NCBI GenBank assembly: GCA_000231825.2
Contig: JH720322.1
Location: 248,001 to 312,000, forward strand
Direction of reading: 5' to 3'
Length of the DNA stretch: 64,000 nt
Source: Tetrahymena elliotti 4EA
Taxonomy: Eukaryota > Ciliophora > Oligohymenophorea > Hymenostomatida > Tetrahymenidae
Position 1 is the stretch's first letter. Every line of letters starts with the position of its first letter. Below are positions 62,058-64,000 of the stretch, in pieces. A model generated the notes under the pieces. The model was not told the DNA's origin. It did no database searches and was given only the letters and a program-made list of their open reading frames with translations. Made by a program: the position numbers and the translations under genes.

Positions 62058-63223
62058 ATGGTTCATCTTTATTAATATTAAAGGTAAGTAGCAATTAAGT
62101 TTTCAGTACAAAGCCTTATTAAAAGAAAGGAAGTTATGAGCTAATATGCTATTCTAAGAAGGGTGACACTGAATAAGTGAAGGATATTACTATGGAAAAT
62201 AAATATCTTGTTTATGATTTTGATTATGTAAATTTAATTATTAAATTGGTAGCAACAAAAGCAATAATTTTGAATAGATTATTTAATCAAAACTATTGTT
62301 TTGAATGAATTATCTATTTGTCTATTCTTTTGAATTTTGATTATTGCAATTAAATTACTTTTTTCAAATGTTATTATTCAGTAAGATAATTTAATTAATA
62401 CAAAATTATTGATATGGAACATCATAAAAAATGAACAAATAATCTATCAGAGTTTTATATGGATTGAAATCATTCTTTTAAATTAATTTTATCAGGTATA
62501 CATGACGGCGTTGCATTGGGCTTGCAAAAGAGGTCATTATTCAGTTGTTAGTCTGCTAATACAATAAGGAGCAGATGTGGATGCAAAGGATCTGGTAAAT
62601 TAAATTTAACAATACATATGATATTTTCTGTCAAATACTCCACAATAAAATATTTCTTTTTTTTAATGCTCTACGTTATTCCTTAATTTTATATCATAAT
62701 TATTCAGCTTATCCCTATTTAAATGCTAAAAAATTTGGCATTACTTGATAGACTTTAAGTATAATTTTATATTACATTATTTTGTTTACTCAAATAATAA
62801 AAAATATTTATTATTTATAATCCATACAACTTATACATTACATTATATAAAAAATAGATAGGAAGGACTCCTCTTTATTTTGCTATTTCTATACAAGATT
62901 CTTCCATTGTTGAGGTAAGAATTTTTTATTTTAATATGTTAATTTGTGTTGAATATACATAATGAAATATCAATATCCTGAAGGAAAATAAGTTATTTTT
63001 TACATTCATTTTTTTATTTCAATATTAGCTTCTTCTTAATAATCAAGCTAACCCTTGGTCTACCAAAGAATATAATCTTAATGAAATGACAAAAGAAAAT
63101 TCTAAATTAATAGCACTTTTATCAAAATTCAGAAAATTAGATATTGTAGCTAGAATGAAGAAGAAGACTAAGTGCGAAGAGCCACTAAAAAACCAAGCTT
63201 AAAGCGCAGAGGGTGTAGTATGA
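62058..63223 (+). CDS. Small ankyrin-repeat protein, 165 aa
   Basis: Ankyrin repeats mediate protein binding. Exons 62058-62083, 62107-62227, 62496-62594, 62858-62914 and 63029-63223 sum to 166 codons in frame. Repeats visible are a degenerate first unit (GSYELICYSKKGDTEQVKDI), a canonical unit MTALHWACKRGHYSVVSLLI then QQGADVDAKDL, the next IGRTPLYFAISIQDSSIVEL then LLNNQANPW, and a charged tail (LSKFRKLDIVARMKKKTKCE) ending EGVV-TGA at 63221. The start ATG 62058 has good context (AAAAAAATGG), but using it requires a 23-nt first intron (62084-62106). If that is wrong, the true first exon lies further upstream. The partner and location are unknown. Confidence 0.8.
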
Positions 63224-64000
63224 AAAAAATTCAAATATTACAAAAAAAGTAGAAAAACAATAAATGTTTGTTTTATGTATTTTTGCTTATCAAGAGATTT
63301 ATATAATAAGTATTTATGAAAGTAATTTACAAACAGTATTATGTTTTATGTATAATTTTAATTAAAATAATTATTAACCTGAATGTCTTTTTATCAAATC
63401 TTTTAAGTACGGATTTACCCAAAAAAAGTGTAAGTTTATCTTTTTTTTGTAGAAGTAACAAAGCTTTTGTACATATGAATTTTAGAAAACAGCTATAATT
63501 GTGGTAAAAAAGCAAGAATATTTACTCAGTAAAAGCTATTAAGGATAATATGTATTTGGTGATAAAATTTAAATAAGAGATTAGCAATAATTAGTTTTTT
63601 TGATTGAGTATCAAAATTAAAATTTCATATTTTTAAAAGCAAATTTTTCATACATCTACTAATTTTTAAATATTTTTCCAATTTAGTAAAATATACTTAA
63701 TTTGGTAAAAAATTTAGAAATGTTCAAAAATATTCAATTTTACATTAAAAAAAACTCTAGAACTTAATAATTATTTATTAATCAATCAATCCATTCATCC
63801 ATCCTTTTAAAAATGATTTATAAAATTTTTATAATTAATTGTATGAAAAACCAATTAATAAGTAAATTTTTATAATTTAAAAAAATAAATATTAGAAATA
63901 TAAAATCAAACAACTAATTAGACCTTAGTTAGTAACAGACACTCATAATTCATCTTAAAAGTAGCAAGTATTTCCTACTAAGCCTAGAGATTCTTAAAAT
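63224..64000. other. Right-hand end of window, AT-rich, possible edge of another gene
   Basis: Mostly AT-rich spacer. The last about 80 bases (from about 63915) become less A/T-extreme. One plus-strand frame there reads LVTDTHNSSQKQQVFPTKPR up to the window edge, so a gene may continue beyond 64000. No start codon could be assigned. Confidence 0.3.

Noticed and set aside
1..64000. tRNA genes, rRNA, telomeric GGGGTT repeats, CRISPR arrays, transposase genes
   Set aside because: Looked for by eye on both strands; no convincing cloverleaf B-box, telomere repeat, spacer array or transposase motif was seen.

Overview
The window reads as macronuclear DNA of an oligohymenophorean ciliate, most likely Tetrahymena or a close relative. 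Gene bodies are interrupted throughout by in-frame TAA and TAG, and every recognisable gene ends in TGA, so UAA/UAG encode glutamine. NSA2 shows this directly: its otherwise near-invariant N-terminus Met-Pro-Gln-Asn-Glu-Tyr is written with TAA at codon 3. Introns are mostly 35-150 nt, GT-AG and very AT-rich, and intergenic spacers are long and extremely AT-rich. Nothing points to bacteria, viruses, CRISPR arrays or classical transposase genes.

Left part (1-22.6 kb): the 3' end of a large membrane protein with cadherin-like repeats; a WD-repeat axonemal dynein intermediate chain (DNAI4/WDR78/IC138 type, minus); a compact fold-back repeat just upstream of it; a Gln-rich protein of unknown function (plus) whose 3' end has been tandemly duplicated; a leucine-rich-repeat protein (minus); condensin subunit SMC4 (minus); the COPII GTPase SAR1 (minus); and a small secreted Cys-containing protein (plus).

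Middle (22.6-43.7 kb): gene-poor. Two minus-strand genes of unknown function (23.3-24.5 and 30.8-32.2 kb) share an unusual C-terminal signature and flank a modular LRR gene (24.6-27.1 kb). They are followed by a PDCD2/Tsr4-type ribosomal-protein chaperone and a membrane-anchored pepsin-like aspartyl protease with a Gln-rich tail.

Right part (43.7-64 kb): a long Asn/Gln/Ser-rich coiled-coil protein; TSR2 and NSA2 (ribosome assembly); a casein kinase 1-like kinase with an altered DFG motif; PACRG (inner-junction protein of ciliary doublets); RPL30/eL30 with an unusually long intron holding four imperfect repeats; another Gln/Asn-rich protein; and a small ankyrin-repeat protein with a possible 23-nt intron.

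Functional themes are cilia (DNAI4, PACRG), ribosome assembly (PDCD2-like, TSR2, NSA2, eL30), chromosome condensation (SMC4) and secretion (SAR1, small secreted protein, aspartyl protease). All assignments come from reading the sequence and recalled family motifs; no database search was run. Multi-exon coordinates are genomic spans. Where I worked out every intron, the spliced length is a whole number of codons.
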